This document shows, in pieces, positions 62,117 through 64,000 of a stretch of DNA of 64,000 nucleotides. The notes beneath the pieces are model-generated. The model saw only the letters and a list, made by a program, of their open reading frames with translations, was not told the origin of the DNA and did not search any database. This stretch comes from an uncultured Collinsella sp. (GTDB lineage Bacteria; Actinomycetota; Coriobacteriia; Coriobacteriales; Coriobacteriaceae), in NCBI GenBank assembly GCA_902491345.1, contig CABUHI010000010.1:3610-67609 (forward strand), read 5' to 3'. Both the position numbers and the translations under genes were made by a program. The number at the start of each line of letters is the position of its first letter. The first letter of the stretch is position 1.

Positions 62117-62845
62117 ATGGGTTACATGCTCGAGACGCGTGGGCTCACCAAGCGCTTCGGCCGCGGCGACCAGGCGCAGGACGCCGTGGCCGACGTGAGC
62201 CTTCATATCCGCGAGGGCGAGGTGTACGGGCTGCTCGGTCCCAACGGAGCCGGCAAGTCGACAACGCTCAAGATGATCTGCGGGATGCTGCGGCCGACGG
62301 CCGGGGAGATCCTCTTTGCCGGGCACGCCTGGCGCCGCGAGGACCTCTACGCAATCGGCAGCCTCATCGAGGAGGCGCCGCTCTACCCCAACCTCACCGC
62401 GCGCGAGAACCTGCGCGTGCGCACCACGCTGCTGGGCCTTCCCGAGAGCCGCGTAGATGAGGTGCTCGCCGCCGTGGGCCTCGCGGACACCGGGAAGAAG
62501 CGCGCCGGGCGCTTCTCGATGGGCATGCGGCAGCGCCTGGGGCTCGCGCTGGCGCTGATCGCCCGGCCACGCCTGCTCGTGCTCGACGAGCCCACCAACG
62601 GCCTCGACCCCATCGGCATCGAGGAGCTGCGCGACCAGATCCGCGGCTTCGCGGCGGCGGGTACGACGGTGATCGTCTCGAGCCACATCCTCTCCGAGGT
62701 GCAGCAGATGGCCGACACCATCGGCATCATCTGCGGGGGGCGCCTCGCCTACGAGGATGCGCTTCGGTCCGGGCAGGACCTCGAGGAACTCTTCATGAGC
62801 GTCTGCCGGGAGGGGCGTCGAGCGCGCGGGGAGGTGGCGGCATGA
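62117..62845 (+). CDS. lantibiotic-immunity-type ABC transporter, ATP-binding protein
   Basis: 242 residues. Walker A GPNGAGKST, Q loop region IEEAPLYPNLTARENL, signature FSMGMRQRLGLALAL, Walker B LLVLDEPTNGLDP, H loop SSHILSEVQ. The short form with two different downstream permeases matches the LanF/LanEG immunity systems (MutFEG, EpiFEG type), which expel lantibiotics from the membrane. ATG 62117 follows AGAAAGGAC. It overlaps the next gene (ATGA). Other drug-export ABC families cannot be excluded. Confidence 0.82.
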   Translation: MGYMLETRGLTKRFGRGDQAQDAVADVSLHIREGEVYGLLGPNGAGKSTTLKMICGMLRPTAGEILFAGHAWRREDLYAIGSLIEEAPLYPNLTARENLRVRTTLLGLPESRVDEVLAAVGLADTGKKRAGRFSMGMRQRLGLALALIARPRLLVLDEPTNGLDPIGIEELRDQIRGFAAAGTTVIVSSHILSEVQQMADTIGIICGGRLAYEDALRSGQDLEELFMSVCREGRRARGEVAA

Positions 62846-63612
62846 CGGGCGAGAAAGGCGGCCTGCTCGCGTGCCTGCGCGCCGAGGCCCTGAAGTCGCG
62901 CCACGCGGCACCGGTTCGCCTGGCCGTGCTCATGGCGCTGCCGATGCCGCTGCTCGGCGCGATGCCCTACCGGGGCGTGCAGATCTTCAGCGCGTGGAAC
63001 TACTGGTATGCGCTCTTCCTGCCCGTGTCTCTCTCGCTCGTGGTGGCGTGCGTCGCGCGGGCGGACGCGCGCACGCGGATGCGGGGGCTTCTGGGCCTGG
63101 GCTTCCCGCTCGGGCGCGCCTGGTGGGCCAAGGCGCTCTGGTGCCTCGCGCTCTGCGCGCTCTCGAACCTCGTGGTCTTCGGCATCTACCTCGCGGGATC
63201 GGCGTTCTCCTCGCAGGGCCTCACGGCCGCGGGCACGCTCACGATGCTCCTCTGCGCGCTCGTCAACACGGTGACCGCGGCGTGGATGATCCCCGCAGGG
63301 CTCTTCCTCACGGCGCGGCTCGGCATGCTCGCGGGCATCTTCTGCCCGCTCGCCGCGCAGCTCGTGGGTGGGTTCGCCTGGTCGCTGGTGCCGCTGCCGC
63401 AGCTCTTTCCGCCGTCGGCGAGCATGGTCATCCCCACGAGCTTCATCCCCGTGCTGCCGAGCGGCGAGCCACTCGCGGCGGACATGGCGCTCGGCGGGGC
63501 GCTCACGGCGGACGGCATGCTAACGCTGGCGGGCCTTGCGGTCTGCGCGCTCGCGTTCGCCGCGCTCACGGCGGCGGGCGCGGCCTGGTTCGCGCGCTCC
63601 GAGGAGAGGTGA
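62842..63612 (+). CDS. lantibiotic-immunity-type ABC permease, first subunit (MutE/EpiE-like)
   Basis: 256 residues, about six membrane helices. Start MTGEKGGLLACLRAEALKSR, then helices including YWYALFLPVSLSLVVACVA; WNYWYALFLP is characteristic of this permease family. Its stop overlaps the start of the next permease gene (TGATG). Codon third positions are almost all G or C, more than in the core genes here. Confidence 0.8.
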   Translation: MTGEKGGLLACLRAEALKSRHAAPVRLAVLMALPMPLLGAMPYRGVQIFSAWNYWYALFLPVSLSLVVACVARADARTRMRGLLGLGFPLGRAWWAKALWCLALCALSNLVVFGIYLAGSAFSSQGLTAAGTLTMLLCALVNTVTAAWMIPAGLFLTARLGMLAGIFCPLAAQLVGGFAWSLVPLPQLFPPSASMVIPTSFIPVLPSGEPLAADMALGGALTADGMLTLAGLAVCALAFAALTAAGAAWFARSEER

Positions 63613-64000
63613 TGGCCGTGACACGACTCTCCGACCCGACGCCACGCATGACTCTCCCGCGGGCCCTGCTCTCCGAGGCCCTGCGCCTGGCGCGCTCCCC
63701 GCTCGCGGCGGTGCACCTCGTCTGCGGCCTGGCAGCCGGTCTTGCCTGCGGCGAGTACTTCTCCATAACCCGATGGGACCCGGCGCTGGGCGCGGACGCC
63801 TACGCCCAGTTCCTCGGCGCCCTCATGCCGCTCATGTCCGCCATCGTCTGCGGGCTCGCCGTGGACGAGGAGCGCGCTGCCGGGCGCCTCGCCAACCTCA
63901 CGGCGGTCCCCTCGCGCGGGCGCGCCGTCGCGGCGAAGCTACTCGCCCTTGCGGCGCTCGGCGCGGGCGCGCTGGCCGTGGCGCTCGGCGTGTTCGGGGC
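63612..64000 (+). CDS. lantibiotic-immunity-type ABC permease, second subunit (MutG-like), 3' end outside window
   Basis: ATG 63612 opens a frame of 129 codons that continues to the window edge with no stop. It begins MAVTRLSDPTPRMTLPRALL, then helices (LAAVHLVCGLAAGLACGEYF; FLGALMPLMSAIVCGLAVDE) with DEERAAGRLANL, as in the second permease of LanFEG systems. Translationally coupled to the preceding gene. Confidence 0.72.
   Translation, partial: MAVTRLSDPTPRMTLPRALLSEALRLARSPLAAVHLVCGLAAGLACGEYFSITRWDPALGADAYAQFLGALMPLMSAIVCGLAVDEERAAGRLANLTAVPSRGRAVAAKLLALAALGAGALAVALGVFG

Overview
The window is chromosomal DNA from a high-GC Gram-positive bacterium, most likely a Coriobacteriia member of the Collinsella type. 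This is inferred from gene content, not a database match. The indicators are an actinobacterial integration host factor (mIHF), an FHA/MerR/phosphatidyltransferase cluster, RNase J together with RNase Y, SpoVS, DegV proteins, a PyrR-type pyr operon and LexA boxes of the Gram-positive CGAAC-N4-GTTC type. Almost all of it is dense core genome on the + strand. Exceptions are adhE and rpmB near the left end and the lexA pair, a glycosyltransferase, degV and a cell-wall/FHA block near the right.

Layout: 1-2573 adhE (cut by the window edge); 2731-3775 a REP-associated tyrosine transposase between inverted palindromic repeats; 3880-4068 rpmB; 4384-9843 the pyrimidine operon pyrR-B-C-K-D-F behind a predicted attenuator; 10083-12493 mihF, gmk, rpoZ, thiI; 12707-15720 comEA/comEC; 15799-21352 holA, rpsT, lepA, dus, hemW; 21411-28760 two dnaJ genes, mtaB, phoH, ybeY, dgkA, era, recO; 28899-33897 rpsO, pnp, rnj; 33899-43392 ftsK, a RodZ-like gene, yajQ, rimO, pgsA, cinA, recA, recX; 43650-50326 rny, a GHKL ATPase, spoVS, miaB, miaA, hflX; 50311-53215 an SOS hub (lexA with a DUF1624 gene, divergent LysM gene), nrdR, dut; 53683-61728 a glycosyltransferase, trxB, a DUF1836 regulator, degV, an NlpC/P60 hydrolase, apt, FHA/MerR and a second phosphatidyltransferase; 62117-64000 the start of a lantibiotic-immunity-type ABC transporter operon of more extreme base composition.

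Functional themes: UMP synthesis under PyrR; RNA decay and maturation (pnp, rnj, rny, ybeY, phoH, era, miaA, miaB, mtaB, dus, thiI, rimO); DNA repair and SOS (recA, recX, recO, lexA); DNA uptake (comEA/comEC); and envelope or division (ftsK, RodZ, pgsA, NlpC/P60).

The most unusual signals are outside standard annotation. (1) Two families of long intergenic hairpins at 31621-32038 and 53251-53668 have a conserved apical core but copy-specific, self-complementary arms. (2) A LexA-box-controlled LysM membrane protein diverges from lexA, in the position of YneA-type division inhibitors. (3) The same 23-bp palindromic site lies before a DUF1836 regulator and before degV. (4) One DnaJ ends in membrane helices instead of its last substrate domain. 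(5) The RodZ-like protein has a long RG-rich linker, and FtsK has a duplicated 12-residue motif in its linker. No rRNA, tRNA, CRISPR array, prophage or replication origin was recognised.
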